Positions 15,128 through 25,649 of a DNA stretch of 58,318 nt are shown in pieces. Under the pieces are notes generated by a model. The model was not told where the DNA came from. It did not search any database and saw nothing but the letters and a program-made list of their open reading frames with translations. A program made the position numbers and the translations under genes. The first letter of the stretch is position 1; every line of letters starts with the position of its first letter. Location: positions 1 to 58,318 of the IMG/VR virus record IMGVR_UViG_3300021373_000362, one strand, 5' to 3'. This stretch comes from a virus.

Positions 15128-15850
15128 ATGGCTACAAATAATCAGTATGTAATATCAGACGTTGAGGCTCTATGGCCTCGTATCAATAAGACTTACAAGT
15201 TCGATAACGCGGAAAACCGCACCGTAGCGTGTGACCCGTTTGACGATGGCGCTAAGTATGAAACCCGCTTCCGTATGACTAAAGACCAAGCCAAGGCTCT
15301 GTTCGTAGAGATGGTTAAGGCGTACGAAGCAAAGAAAGAGAAAGGGTGGCCTGACAAGTTCGACATGCCTTTCAAGAAAGAAGAAGACGGTACTTATACG
15401 CATAAAGCGTCTTTGAAAGGGGCATATGGTAAAGACGCTACCTATAAGCCTGTACAGTACGATGCGAAAAGCGTTAAACTACCAGACGACTTCATGCTAA
15501 CCACAGGCAGTACTGTTAACATTGCCGTTACGTTTACTCCTTATAATATGCGTGAAGCGGGAGTATCTCTAAGGCTACGTGCGGTGCAGGTTACGAAGTA
15601 CGTACCTATGGAAGCGGCATCCCCGTTTGGTACTGTAGAGGGAGGATTTCAGTTCTCTGCGGAAGACAATCCGTTTGAAGTAGCTGAAGCCCCTGCTCAA
15701 GCCCCTGCGGAAGTAGTAACTGATGAGTTGTTTGGGGATGATGAACCCGCAAAAGTTGAGGAGCCAAAGAAAGTGGTTAAGAAAAAAGCTCCTGCACCAA
15801 AAGCATCTGACGATGCACTGGCTGATATAGTAGCCGACTGGGACGACTAG
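15128..15850 (+). CDS. ssb: Probable single-stranded DNA-binding protein
   Basis: The protein is 240 aa. Residues 1-160 look like a beta-rich domain with many Lys and aromatic residues. After SPFGTVEGG (165-173) comes an Ala/Pro/Lys-rich flexible linker and an acidic tip LADIVADWDD. A disordered linker with an acidic tail is typical of SSBs of T7 gp2.5 type, where the tip recruits polymerase and helicase. Position between the HTH/zinc proteins and the primase-helicase supports this. The fold is inferred from composition, not from a firm family match. Confidence 0.65.
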   Translation: MATNNQYVISDVEALWPRINKTYKFDNAENRTVACDPFDDGAKYETRFRMTKDQAKALFVEMVKAYEAKKEKGWPDKFDMPFKKEEDGTYTHKASLKGAYGKDATYKPVQYDAKSVKLPDDFMLTTGSTVNIAVTFTPYNMREAGVSLRLRAVQVTKYVPMEAASPFGTVEGGFQFSAEDNPFEVAEAPAQAPAEVVTDELFGDDEPAKVEEPKKVVKKKAPAPKASDDALADIVADWDD

Positions 15851-15940
15851 TCCTGCAAGACTAAACTGTAGCTAGGTTATATTCCGAAAAGGGCGTGCAA
15901 GCGCCCCTGCTACAATACCTCTCGGATTTAGGTATTTATT

Positions 15941-18751
15941 ATGCAAGTAGAAGATTTTTTAAGAAGGGTATTGGGGGAAGATGGGTATTACTGCCTATTC
16001 TCTTTCCATACGAAGGGCGACAGGAGGGTACAGAAGTTCTATACCTCCATAGGGGACATGGCTGATGCCGCACGTGAGAGAGACAGCAAAGGATATGATT
16101 CTTATTTTGCACTTAGTACATTTAAAGAAACAAATTCGCGTAGAGTAGATAATGTACACCAACTCAAGTCTTTCTTTTTAGACCTCGACTGCGGGGTGAG
16201 TAAAGATTACCCAGATCAAGATAAAGCCCTTATAGCATTACAGGGGTTCTGTAAGACGTTATCACTCCCCAAACCTAAACTAGTTAACTCTGGGCGTGGC
16301 GTACACGCATACTGGTTCCTTTCGGAGCCGATAGGATTGGACGACTGGCTCCCTGTGGCAGAGCGTCTAAAGAAGTTATGTGCTGAACATGGACTACTAG
16401 CTGACCCTGCTGTCACTGCCGATGCCGCTAGGGTACTGCGCGTGCCTACTACGCACAACTATAAGACTGATCCCCCATCTCCTGTAGATTTCTTTGGGGA
16501 TGACCACCCTGACAACGTAGACTTTGATAAATTCTCGGCTTTGTTGGGAGGAGGGTTGATACCAGTTCCCAAGAAAATGATTCCGTCAGGTAGCAATGCG
16601 GTTATGGATGCATTACTTGGTAACAAACAAAACAAATTTAAAGACATAATAGCCAAGACTATGCACGGTACAGGTTGTGAGCAACTACGTAGTATATGGC
16701 AAGACCAAGAAAATTGTAGTGAGCCTATGTGGAGAGCAGGGCTATCTATTGCTAAGTTCTGCGTTGACTCTGAGTCAGCGGCACGCAACATATCTAAAAA
16801 CCATGCAGAGTACACTCCCGAAGATACACAGGCAAAGATGGAACTTATTAAAGGGCCATACAAGTGTACGTCTTTTGACGAGTTCAACCCTAACGTGTGC
16901 CCGAACTGTCCTAACTGGGGGAAGGTGAAGTCCCCCATAGTGCTAGGCAGTAGCGTGGTGGAAGCTACCGAAGAAGATAATGTGGTGGAAGTACCCGCAT
17001 TAGACTTACCCAATGCCCCAACTACTACCTATGTTATTCCGGCATACCCGAAGCCGTTCTTTAGGGGTACTAATGGAGGCGTTTACCTACGTACCACCAA
17101 TGCCGAAGGCGACCCCGATGAAAAGGTTGTCTACCACAACGACCTGTATGTAGTTAAACGTATACAAGATGTCGAGATGGGTGAGGCTGTAGTTGTTAGA
17201 CTGCACCTGCCTAGAGACGGCGTTAGAGAATTTACGATACCCCTTACCTCTGTAACTTCCAAAGAAGAATTGCGGAAGCAGATGTCTATGAACGGGGTAG
17301 CTGTATCGAGGATGGATGAACTTATGACTTATATGACTACGTGGGTAAACGAGTTACAGGCTACTAGCGTTGCAGACGAAGCACGTAGGCAGTTCGGGTG
17401 GACAGATGATTCTTACAAATCATTTGTAGTAGGCAACCAAGAAATATTTGCGGACACTATAAAAGCTAACCCTCCTTCTACCCCCACAGCGGGGCTGTTT
17501 CATGCGTTTGAACCTGCGGGTACGCTACAGGAATGGATAGATATGGCCAACTTTTATGATCGTGATGGGTTTGAATTACACCAGTATATAGTTGGATCAG
17601 CTTTTGGATCACCACTTATGGCGCTTAGTCCCATAGCCTGCGCAGGGTTCCACGTGCATAGTAAAGACAGCGGCCTTGGTAAAACTACTGCTATGAACGT
17701 AGGGGCTTCAGTTTGGGGCGACCCAGAGACTCTGGTGCTTGATAAGAACGACACGCAAAACTCCAGAATGTTACGCGGAGAGGTATACCATAACTTACCA
17801 TTATATATTGACGAGATGACTAACGCTAAGGGTGATGACTTGTCAGATATGATATATCAACTGTCTGGAGGTAAGCAGAGAAACCGTATGACAGGGGGTG
17901 GAGCAAACACTGAACGAGCACGGGGTAAACCTTGGAGTCTATTAGCTGTTACTACAGGCAACACTAGCATCATTGAGAAAGTCAGCATGTATAAGGCTAT
18001 GCCGAAAGCAGAGGCACAGCGTATGCTAGAGACCAAGGCGGTTAAGCTGTTCAAGGAATCAGGCACTAAAAGTATTACGGACGCCCATGCACGTAACTCT
18101 GTCAGCATATACGGTCACGCAGGTACAATTTACATACAATATGTTATGGCTAACATCGAAGGTGTTAAGTCTTTACTAGCTACAGTACAGGCCAAAATAG
18201 ACTCAGCGGCAGGGCTTACAGCGGAGAACAGGTTCTGGTCGGCAGGAGCGGCATCCAACCTAACAGGGGTGCTTATAGCTAAGAAGTTGGGACTTGTTAA
18301 TTACGATACCAATAAACTTTTTAAGTACGTTATTAAGCTACTACGCGAGAACATGCACTCGGTATCGGATATGACTTCTTCAGCGGCAGATACCCTGAAC
18401 GACTACATACACGAGCACTGGGGTAGCATACTTAAAATTAAGAGCACTGACGATCTACGGAAAGGGCAGGGCAACGGTATGGATGGGTTAGTAATACCTG
18501 AACTAGACCCTAAGATTCGTTTAGTAGGTAGGTATGAAACGGATTTGAAACGTGCGTATTTAGTACCGAAACCTTTAAAGGCGTGGTGTGGACGACAGCA
18601 GATAAACTATGGTTCGTTTGTACAGGAACTTAAAGAAGATTTTGGGGGTAAGACTATGAAGATGCGACTAACTAAGGGTACTACCACACAACTACCACCT
18701 GCAAATGTAATATCCGTAGACTGTTCTAGGGTAGATGTAGATACACTATAA
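15941..18751 (+). CDS. Primase-helicase: archaeo-eukaryotic primase domain fused to a DUF927-type ATPase
   Basis: The protein is 936 aa. The N-terminal domain has the AEP primase motifs FFLDLD (Asp81, Asp83), SGRGVHAYW (His122) and a third acidic/Arg region (about 155-167). A Cys-rich segment CPNCPNW (about 322-328) may bind zinc. The C-terminal half is a DUF927-like helicase domain with Walker A SGLGKTT (about 577-583) and Walker B LYIDEMT (about 621-627). It probably primes and unwinds at the fork with the polymerase at 8757. The start at 15941 has only a weak Shine-Dalgarno (TAGG). A 90-base gap with a GGGCG/CGCCC hairpin precedes it. Confidence 0.9.
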   Translation: MQVEDFLRRVLGEDGYYCLFSFHTKGDRRVQKFYTSIGDMADAARERDSKGYDSYFALSTFKETNSRRVDNVHQLKSFFLDLDCGVSKDYPDQDKALIALQGFCKTLSLPKPKLVNSGRGVHAYWFLSEPIGLDDWLPVAERLKKLCAEHGLLADPAVTADAARVLRVPTTHNYKTDPPSPVDFFGDDHPDNVDFDKFSALLGGGLIPVPKKMIPSGSNAVMDALLGNKQNKFKDIIAKTMHGTGCEQLRSIWQDQENCSEPMWRAGLSIAKFCVDSESAARNISKNHAEYTPEDTQAKMELIKGPYKCTSFDEFNPNVCPNCPNWGKVKSPIVLGSSVVEATEEDNVVEVPALDLPNAPTTTYVIPAYPKPFFRGTNGGVYLRTTNAEGDPDEKVVYHNDLYVVKRIQDVEMGEAVVVRLHLPRDGVREFTIPLTSVTSKEELRKQMSMNGVAVSRMDELMTYMTTWVNELQATSVADEARRQFGWTDDSYKSFVVGNQEIFADTIKANPPSTPTAGLFHAFEPAGTLQEWIDMANFYDRDGFELHQYIVGSAFGSPLMALSPIACAGFHVHSKDSGLGKTTAMNVGASVWGDPETLVLDKNDTQNSRMLRGEVYHNLPLYIDEMTNAKGDDLSDMIYQLSGGKQRNRMTGGGANTERARGKPWSLLAVTTGNTSIIEKVSMYKAMPKAEAQRMLETKAVKLFKESGTKSITDAHARNSVSIYGHAGTIYIQYVMANIEGVKSLLATVQAKIDSAAGLTAENRFWSAGAASNLTGVLIAKKLGLVNYDTNKLFKYVIKLLRENMHSVSDMTSSAADTLNDYIHEHWGSILKIKSTDDLRKGQGNGMDGLVIPELDPKIRLVGRYETDLKRAYLVPKPLKAWCGRQQINYGSFVQELKEDFGGKTMKMRLTKGTTTQLPPANVISVDCSRVDVDTL

Positions 18752-18752
18752 C

Positions 18753-18968
18753 ATGTTAATGGTAGATGATTTATCGCCCGACGGAATTAAGATCGTGGTG
18801 AACTGGGATGCTATGCACGTGGGGGCATCTGTGTTTATACCGTGTCTAAACACTCAAGTAGCTAAAGAACAGGTTGTATCGCTGTTTAAACGTAAGAAAT
18901 GGCAAGTTAAAGTAAAAATAGCCATAGAAAATGGCAAATTAGGTATACGTATCTGGCGTACTATATGA
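18753..18968 (+). CDS. Small basic hypothetical protein ending the early region
   Basis: The product is 71 aa, basic at the C-terminus (FKRKKWQVKVK). The ATG at 18753 follows the primase stop by one base; a second in-frame ATG at 18759 is possible. It is the last + strand gene before the convergent terminator. Family unknown. Confidence 0.65.
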   Translation: MLMVDDLSPDGIKIVVNWDAMHVGASVFIPCLNTQVAKEQVVSLFKRKKWQVKVKIAIENGKLGIRIWRTI

Positions 18969-19022
18969 TACTATATGAGACGTAGTGAGACTCCCCTGAC
19001 TCACTATGGTTATACCCCTCTC

Positions 19023-19060
19023 AACCCCCTGCTCGTTTCCGAGGCGACAGGGGGTTTTTT
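19023..19060 (+). terminator. Terminator between early and late regions
   Basis: AACCCCCTG (19023-19031) pairs with CAGGGGGTT (19048-19056), with an inner CTCG/CGAG stem and a small bulge, ending in a T-run to 19060. The T-run serves the + strand early transcript. The same hairpin would face the - strand late transcript but has no T-run in that direction. Confidence 0.9.
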
Positions 19061-19061
19061 A

Positions 19062-22000
19062 TTAATACCCTTTGTTGTACTCCATGTTACTAACCATTAT
19101 CGCGTGTTGCATCAGCGGGTTTATAGTAACTCCATTGTGCATCTTGGCTGACGTAGCCATGTGCGATTTAACTGACTTGCTTATCTGCTCAGGAGTTACA
19201 GCTACAGTAGGATGTCGGTTGTTATGAGCTATTATATCCTTTAGTACTTCCCCCATAGTTTCGTGGTCGCCCATCCGCTGTGCAATGTAGAACTTCTTAG
19301 TGAGCATAGACCGCTTAGAAGTAATGGCTTTTTCTACTCCTTTGTTCCGTGCAGATATTTCTTGGCGGTACGTATATTCCGCAGGAGGGAATCCGAAAGC
19401 CTGCGCCGCAAAATCTCCTACAGTCATGTCATCGTAGATGGGGTCTTTCCTGCGAGATTGTATACCACCTTCCCTCGCGTAACGCCCTACGGTGCTACGG
19501 TACAAATTAGTAATACCGGCAGGCATAAGGTTCTCCATACCACGTTCAAAGCTACCGTACTCGCTTGAGTTGAAGTCATCGTATGCACGCTTGAGTCTAG
19601 TGCCTGTACTTAATGCAGGGCCACCTAGATAGAATCCTAGGCTCTCTTCGAGAGATGGGTCTTTGTTAAACCTGTTTTCCTGCAACACTAGGTTACTTAA
19701 ACTTACACGTGAGGCTACATCCGTACCTGTTAGCGCGGTGACTGCACCTTTGTACCAACCTTCACCTAAGTATTTACGTGTTATGGTGCGAGCATCGTCC
19801 TCTTCATCATCCAAGAACATGTCAGCTATCATAGTGACTGCGCCATATAGCGGAAGCCCCTGCACCCCAGCAAAGAATAACGCCGACATGTGTATACCCA
19901 ACATCTGTTTAAACGCCATGTTACGTAGTTGCTTACCTTCAGCGTCATTAGCAAACATATTATCTGAAGCTAACTTAGCAGATTTCAGCATGGTGTAGTA
20001 CATCTGTAGGCCGTAACTCTTATACATCAAAGCCACACGCCCGATACCCTGCTGTGAGTACCCTGCCGCAGTCTCTAGTACAGAACCGCCATTGGTTTCC
20101 TGTGCAAAGTATAGGGCTTCTTCTGCCGCTAACTCCATACGCGCTTCGGAACTACTAGGCACGTCTACAAACTTGGCCTGTACCGCACTGTAGAACTTCT
20201 TATCTCCTTCAGCCTTGTGCATAGCATCTAGCTTGTCTAGGTTGAGGTCGTATGACGCGGCTACGGTTGTCTGGCGGTTAAACCTTTCTGCCGCGTTGAA
20301 CATAACAGCAGACAGTGCAGACGTACCATCTAGAAACCTAAGAGCACGGTTCTTGTTCTTTTTACGTCCTACGTCATTCACGCCTAGCTGGTCGGCTATA
20401 GTAGAGTGATGTATCTGTCCACGGTTCTTAGCCATCTTTACTAGGGGTATCATACGATTGAAGTGCTTTATCTTCGCGTCAGCTTCCGCCTTGGTAGCAG
20501 AGGTATCCCGTATTTTCTTCTCTTGAGAAGGTTTTAAGGTGTACACATCATCCCTAGTAACGACTCCGTTAGCATCAGTAGTACTAACTTCTTTAATGTC
20601 GTAGTACTCGTCGATAGATATTTTAGATGCACCTACAAACTTGGACGCCCTACCCAAAGCGGCTGTAGATTCCATAGCCCCAAACTTACTTGTTAGGTAT
20701 GGCCCAACTACTAGAGGTATCTGTGACAAGTTAACAAGTGCTGACGAGGCGTTGAAACCAATGGTGTAGATAAAGGCTGTCTGGTTAGCGCGTTGGAAGT
20801 ACGGCTCCGTACCTTTGTTCTTAGCGCCCCTCCGTGCAAAGTCTGCGCGGTTCAGCATTTCATCTCTAACCATACCGAATGTATCTTCGTTAACGCCTTC
20901 AGGAGTACCCTTGTCATACACTTCGTCTATGGCTCTTTCGATCGCACGTATGTCCCCACCATAACGCATCTTCTCTATTTGAGCGCCAAGGTCGTAACCT
21001 TTTACTTGCATACCTAGCCCAGCATCTTGTATGTACCCAAGGGTGTTCTTACGTTTTTGTAGGGACTTAGCGAAAGAAGTTTCTGGGAGAGACTCGATAA
21101 ACAGCCGCATGACTTGCTCTTGCATTTCCGCGTCTTTATCCTGCCCGCTCGCGGATATTACGTCTAATACGTCAGCTACGAAAGAACCTGCGGGAGCACT
21201 CTTCCAACTAGACTTCCTAGTGTCCGCATTATATGACTCTACTGTACCTTCTACAGTGTCGGCGTCATCTTGGACTGTCCTCAAGGCGCTATCCCGCTCT
21301 CCCTTAGTTTCAAACATAAGGAATACTGGTTCTTCTCGTATGTTACCGTTGTCGTCAGCGATGCGAGTAGAGTAAGACAGCTTATAATTACCTTGACGTA
21401 TCAGAGGGAAGTACACATCCATAGTCTTGCTATCTAATAGACGTTCGTTCATCTCTTTCTTTATCTTCGCTTTAGTAGACCTAGGCGTGTTATCACCTAT
21501 TGCATCTATCTCACGGTTAATAACAGCTATAAGGTCTTCGTGCATACGCTTGTATTCTGCACGCAGAGCGGTGAACTGATCCCTACCGCCTTTGTTTAAC
21601 TTCTTCCATTGCTCTTGGTTGGCTTTCCACACTTCAAATAGATTTCTGTCGTCTAGTGCAGTCTGCCCGCTGTATTTCTTTTTAGCTTCCGCCTCGGTAA
21701 GAGTAGGGTCTACCTGATATATAGTAGCGCCGTGTTCTTGGCTGTAGATAATGTTATCTAATAACTGCTTCTGCTCTACGTTCTTCTTGGCCCACTTGTT
21801 GTAAGCCTCCAAGACATTTTCTATCTTACCGTCCGCTCTTGCGATAGCCCCTCGCTGTTCCTCGAACTTGGCGTGTAGCTTTATGCCTAACTGACCAAAC
21901 CCATTGTTTCTGGCCACATCGCCCAGTGCTTGAGAACCCGTTAACTTGAGAAAGACTTCTTTAGCTGTACCTTTAACACCGCTGTTTAAGAAGTCCGTAG

Positions 22001-25000
22001 CACCCTCAATGAAAGATCGCTTGGAGCCAGTAGACACGCGCTTTTGGATGTCCGTCATGTCGTCCATTACTTTTCTAACACCGTCTTGGGTAGACACCAT
22101 GTTCATCGCGGGCGCGTCTATGGTATTAATGTTAGGTGACAGCATGGTGAGTATAGCCGCGTCAGCGGAATCCAGTGCAGAACCTACAGGCTTGGTGTCC
22201 ATACCGATAAGTCTTCGTACAAAATTAGTAACTGCACGGTAGAATCGCTCTAGGGCGCTGATGTCTTGGCCTTTCGGGTTTATAGATGCTAGCTTGTGTT
22301 GGAAGTCGGGATTACTAAACGCCTCAGCGACAAACTCGTTAAGGTTCTTTGCGCCGTAAGCTGTGTCTAAGTACGGCTTAACGTCTTCGTACAAATTGTT
22401 TAACTGCTTAGTTGCTGGGTGTGACTTGTTCTTCAGCACGTTAATAGTGGCCGCGTGCGTAGTCTCATGCAGTAAAGCATGTATGGTCAGGGGCATATTC
22501 GAGTTAAGTATTACGGTGTTGATCTTAGGATCAAACAAACCTGCAACGTCACTTCTGTCCCCAATGTCGTAGCCTTTGTCTTTTATAGCGGCCTCATTAG
22601 CCAATTCTATCTTGGTGTCCCCTGTGTTTTCAGCCAATGCCCTAGCTATCTGCTTCACGCGTTTACTCTTAGCACTCTTAGCAAGGGACTGCAATGCGCC
22701 TTTTAAATCACCTTTCTTCAACAACGCGCTAACGTCTTTAGGCAAACGCTCCATAGCCTCGACAGTTACCTTGGGGTCTAGTTCCAAGTTAAGTATGTCA
22801 ATTTTACCGCCGCCCGCTAGGAAGTTTACCGTGTCAGCCGCTACCCTTGCCGATACTTGTGCGGGGGACATATCTTCAGTAAGAGGTGGTTTGGTAGCGG
22901 TCTTGGCCTTACCCTGTACTTTCTCTACGGCTTCGGCAACGGTCGCCAGTTCTTGTTCTTTCTTACTTAGCTTTCGTTGTGCCCTAGGAGTCTCTTCGAC
23001 TACTTTCTCGGCTTTCTTTTTAGGTTTCTTGCGGTCTGGAGTTACCTGTACCTTACCCTTACTAGCTTCTTCTATCTTCTTATTTCTTGATTCTTCTTGA
23101 CGCGCCTTCCTATCTTCTACTAGTTGGGCTTCTGCCGCTTTAGTACTGCGCTCGTCAATAGTTTTTTGAGCCGCAGTTGCTCTTTCTTTAGCGACTTGCA
23201 GTTGCCTATCTAGCTGGGCGTTAGTTTCTGCACTAAGATTGTCTTTAGCCCACGATAATACCGCTTGAGCATTGGCTCCGCCTGTACCCTGTAAGTTTTC
23301 TGCGAGGGGGTCTACACCTGTAGGTAGCGTACCGCTAGGCTTAGTCTCTTTTGCCTCGTCATAGGTTCTATACTTTTTGCTCTGAGGATCACCCGCTTCG
23401 CTAACAGCGTTGATAAGTGCATCAGCAGGAGTGTCGAACTGATTCAGGTATTTTTGCACTACTTTAGCTTGCGCCTGCGCTTCTTTTGCTCCTTCGGTAA
23501 GGTCTTTACGAACCTGTCTTGGGAAAGTTGTGCCCTTTAACGTCTCTAACTTCGCTGTATCTTGATCCAGTGCAGGGTGACGACCTATAAACTGGTCGCT
23601 TTTGCTAAACCTAAACTTGTTTGTGTCTGGGTTAATAGTACGTACAGGAGGAGCAGTCTTTGCCGCAGGAGCCTCGGTAGTGCTAGAGGGAGTAAACCCG
23701 ACCGCTTCCAACTTCTTCTGCATGTCTGTCTTCGGCTTCGGTTTTGCTTCTACTTTGGGCGGCTTACCCATTAGGGTCGCCATGGCGGTTTCTACTAATG
23801 CACCACGCTTAGTTCTTTCTCCTGCTCTAGTAGGGCTAGTGCCTTCGACAGGGCTGTCCAATCCTGCAACGTCAGTTGGTGCAGTATCTCTGGCACCTTC
23901 AGGGGTCTCTCTCCCTGCCACGACTGCTGGACTATCTTGAACGCTGTCTCTACCTCTTCCTGTGTCAACTGCTGTAGTAAGTCCACTTTCGTCTCCAGTT
24001 TCGATAGCACGGCGGGTCACGCCTTGTCTCTTGGCGGCGGTCTTACTCTGCATACCACCTAGAGGTTGCTGTTGCTGAGTTTGTTTAGGCGTACGCTCCT
24101 TAACTTGTGCTTCTAACTGCGCTAGTGCCGCTCTGTTTTCGGTTGCTATGGCGGCATCTCTAGCCTCTGCCTCTGCAACATCTAGGGTACCTTCAAATAG
24201 TACGGCGTATTCCTGCTCTATAGCACGTTTTTCTTCTGCGTCTCTAGCCGCCTGAGCTTCGTCTTCTGCTAACAAGGCTTCGACTTCAGCCGTCTCTTGC
24301 ATGTCCCGTAGCTGCTCTTCTTCTGCACGAGCTACCATGTCAGGTTGTTCAGATATAGCTTCTTGATCCGCCGCTTCTGCCGCTTTCTTACGCTCTCGCG
24401 CTATCTTTTTGCGTCCGTACCCAGCTAAGATTTGTTCTGCTAGTTCTACATCTTCCGCAGAACTATTTTCATCAGCTATTACGGCCTCTAGCTCCGCAAG
24501 CTCGGCGTCTTCTAGTTCAGCCGGAAATAAATCTTCTTGGGTGTCTTTGCGTTTGTCTCTGGCCTCTTGTTGGCGGCGCTCAAACTCAGCTTGAGTACGT
24601 CTATCACGCACGTCTGCACTGGGCATGTCTCCCAAGGCTATTTGAGCTTCTGCTTCCTGCTCTCTTCTAGCTTCGTCTCGCGCTCTACTAGCTTCTTCTT
24701 GTTGCGCACGCGTGCCAGCTTCTCCGGTAGGGCTGACTACTATATCATCGGATGGCGCGGGAAGTAGCCCTGCGATTTCTACAGCTTCTTCGTCAGTTAT
24801 GTCAGGAGCTTCGCCACCATCAGTAGTGCGAGCACGCCCCCTAACAAGTACGTCTGTAAGCGCCTGTAGTATGGCACCTGCACCGCCGCCTATGGTAGCT
24901 TCATCGAGCACACCGGCATTGAGTAGTTCTGCTTCGGGATCATACCCACGAGCGTTAAGGTTTTGTAATATTGCGGCGGCGGCTTCCTGTGCGCCTTCAG

Positions 25001-25634
25001 TTACGCCGGTAGCTGCGGCACTACGCACACGACTGCCTATGCCTGATATGGCTTGTGGGCCAAGTTTATCTAGTACTTTTTGTACGCCGGGAATCTGAAG
25101 TCCCTTGGCAATTCTACCTAGGGGAGCGATCTCAGTCAGGCCGATAGCGGTACCACGGAGGGCGGCGGCACTTCTTTCTTCCTCGGTAGCACCAAACTCT
25201 CTTGCGCGTTCACTTGCCTCACCTGCACCTGCACCACCAGCAATAACACCCGCAGCAGGTAATGCAGCAGGGCCGAGCAGTGCGGTGGGTAGCAGTGCGC
25301 CTATAGAACCAATGCCAGAAGCTAGCTTATAGGATAGGGCTTCTTTGTCTCCACCTTCGGGACGGAAAGACTCGGCCACACGCTTTATCTTGTCACGTGC
25401 TTTGAGTTCTTCTTCCTCTTCCAATAAGGTAGCGCCACCAAGAGCGGCAGACTCGTACATACCAACGGCACCAGCACCAAGTCCTGATAACACGTTCTCA
25501 ACAAAACCTGCGTCACCACTACCTTGTTTTGCTACTTCTTGGCGTAGCATTAACGTAAGTTCTTGTACAACCTCGTACTCGCCATCTTTGTATGCTAGGT
25601 CAATAGCTTTTGATAGCTGTTCGATAGAAGCCAT
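19062..25634 (-). CDS. Giant internal-virion polyvalent protein with a HETTH zinc-peptidase motif
   Basis: The protein is 2190 aa, the largest in the window. The N-terminal 260 residues contain Ala/Gly-rich hydrophobic stretches. A very long charged region (about 310-700) rich in Glu, Ala, Arg and Gln should be coiled coil. At about 1056-1060 lies HETTH in LLHETTHAAT, a metzincin or gluzincin-like zinc motif. The C-terminal ~700 residues are helical and resemble the large polyvalent-protein-associated (LPD38-like) domains of phage proteins that enter the cell with DNA. It is the distal gene of the late transcript. By size and place it is analogous to T7 gp16 or P22 ejection proteins. A role in injection or host modification is inferred. 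Confidence 0.8.
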   Translation of the reverse strand: MASIEQLSKAIDLAYKDGEYEVVQELTLMLRQEVAKQGSGDAGFVENVLSGLGAGAVGMYESAALGGATLLEEEEELKARDKIKRVAESFRPEGGDKEALSYKLASGIGSIGALLPTALLGPAALPAAGVIAGGAGAGEASERAREFGATEEERSAAALRGTAIGLTEIAPLGRIAKGLQIPGVQKVLDKLGPQAISGIGSRVRSAAATGVTEGAQEAAAAILQNLNARGYDPEAELLNAGVLDEATIGGGAGAILQALTDVLVRGRARTTDGGEAPDITDEEAVEIAGLLPAPSDDIVVSPTGEAGTRAQQEEASRARDEARREQEAEAQIALGDMPSADVRDRRTQAEFERRQQEARDKRKDTQEDLFPAELEDAELAELEAVIADENSSAEDVELAEQILAGYGRKKIARERKKAAEAADQEAISEQPDMVARAEEEQLRDMQETAEVEALLAEDEAQAARDAEEKRAIEQEYAVLFEGTLDVAEAEARDAAIATENRAALAQLEAQVKERTPKQTQQQQPLGGMQSKTAAKRQGVTRRAIETGDESGLTTAVDTGRGRDSVQDSPAVVAGRETPEGARDTAPTDVAGLDSPVEGTSPTRAGERTKRGALVETAMATLMGKPPKVEAKPKPKTDMQKKLEAVGFTPSSTTEAPAAKTAPPVRTINPDTNKFRFSKSDQFIGRHPALDQDTAKLETLKGTTFPRQVRKDLTEGAKEAQAQAKVVQKYLNQFDTPADALINAVSEAGDPQSKKYRTYDEAKETKPSGTLPTGVDPLAENLQGTGGANAQAVLSWAKDNLSAETNAQLDRQLQVAKERATAAQKTIDERSTKAAEAQLVEDRKARQEESRNKKIEEASKGKVQVTPDRKKPKKKAEKVVEETPRAQRKLSKKEQELATVAEAVEKVQGKAKTATKPPLTEDMSPAQVSARVAADTVNFLAGGGKIDILNLELDPKVTVEAMERLPKDVSALLKKGDLKGALQSLAKSAKSKRVKQIARALAENTGDTKIELANEAAIKDKGYDIGDRSDVAGLFDPKINTVILNSNMPLTIHALLHETTHAATINVLKNKSHPATKQLNNLYEDVKPYLDTAYGAKNLNEFVAEAFSNPDFQHKLASINPKGQDISALERFYRAVTNFVRRLIGMDTKPVGSALDSADAAILTMLSPNINTIDAPAMNMVSTQDGVRKVMDDMTDIQKRVSTGSKRSFIEGATDFLNSGVKGTAKEVFLKLTGSQALGDVARNNGFGQLGIKLHAKFEEQRGAIARADGKIENVLEAYNKWAKKNVEQKQLLDNIIYSQEHGATIYQVDPTLTEAEAKKKYSGQTALDDRNLFEVWKANQEQWKKLNKGGRDQFTALRAEYKRMHEDLIAVINREIDAIGDNTPRSTKAKIKKEMNERLLDSKTMDVYFPLIRQGNYKLSYSTRIADDNGNIREEPVFLMFETKGERDSALRTVQDDADTVEGTVESYNADTRKSSWKSAPAGSFVADVLDVISASGQDKDAEMQEQVMRLFIESLPETSFAKSLQKRKNTLGYIQDAGLGMQVKGYDLGAQIEKMRYGGDIRAIERAIDEVYDKGTPEGVNEDTFGMVRDEMLNRADFARRGAKNKGTEPYFQRANQTAFIYTIGFNASSALVNLSQIPLVVGPYLTSKFGAMESTAALGRASKFVGASKISIDEYYDIKEVSTTDANGVVTRDDVYTLKPSQEKKIRDTSATKAEADAKIKHFNRMIPLVKMAKNRGQIHHSTIADQLGVNDVGRKKNKNRALRFLDGTSALSAVMFNAAERFNRQTTVAASYDLNLDKLDAMHKAEGDKKFYSAVQAKFVDVPSSSEARMELAAEEALYFAQETNGGSVLETAAGYSQQGIGRVALMYKSYGLQMYYTMLKSAKLASDNMFANDAEGKQLRNMAFKQMLGIHMSALFFAGVQGLPLYGAVTMIADMFLDDEEDDARTITRKYLGEGWYKGAVTALTGTDVASRVSLSNLVLQENRFNKDPSLEESLGFYLGGPALSTGTRLKRAYDDFNSSEYGSFERGMENLMPAGITNLYRSTVGRYAREGGIQSRRKDPIYDDMTVGDFAAQAFGFPPAEYTYRQEISARNKGVEKAITSKRSMLTKKFYIAQRMGDHETMGEVLKDIIAHNNRHPTVAVTPEQISKSVKSHMATSAKMHNGVTINPLMQHAIMVSNMEYNKGY

Positions 25635-25649
25635 ATAACTTAATCCTTT

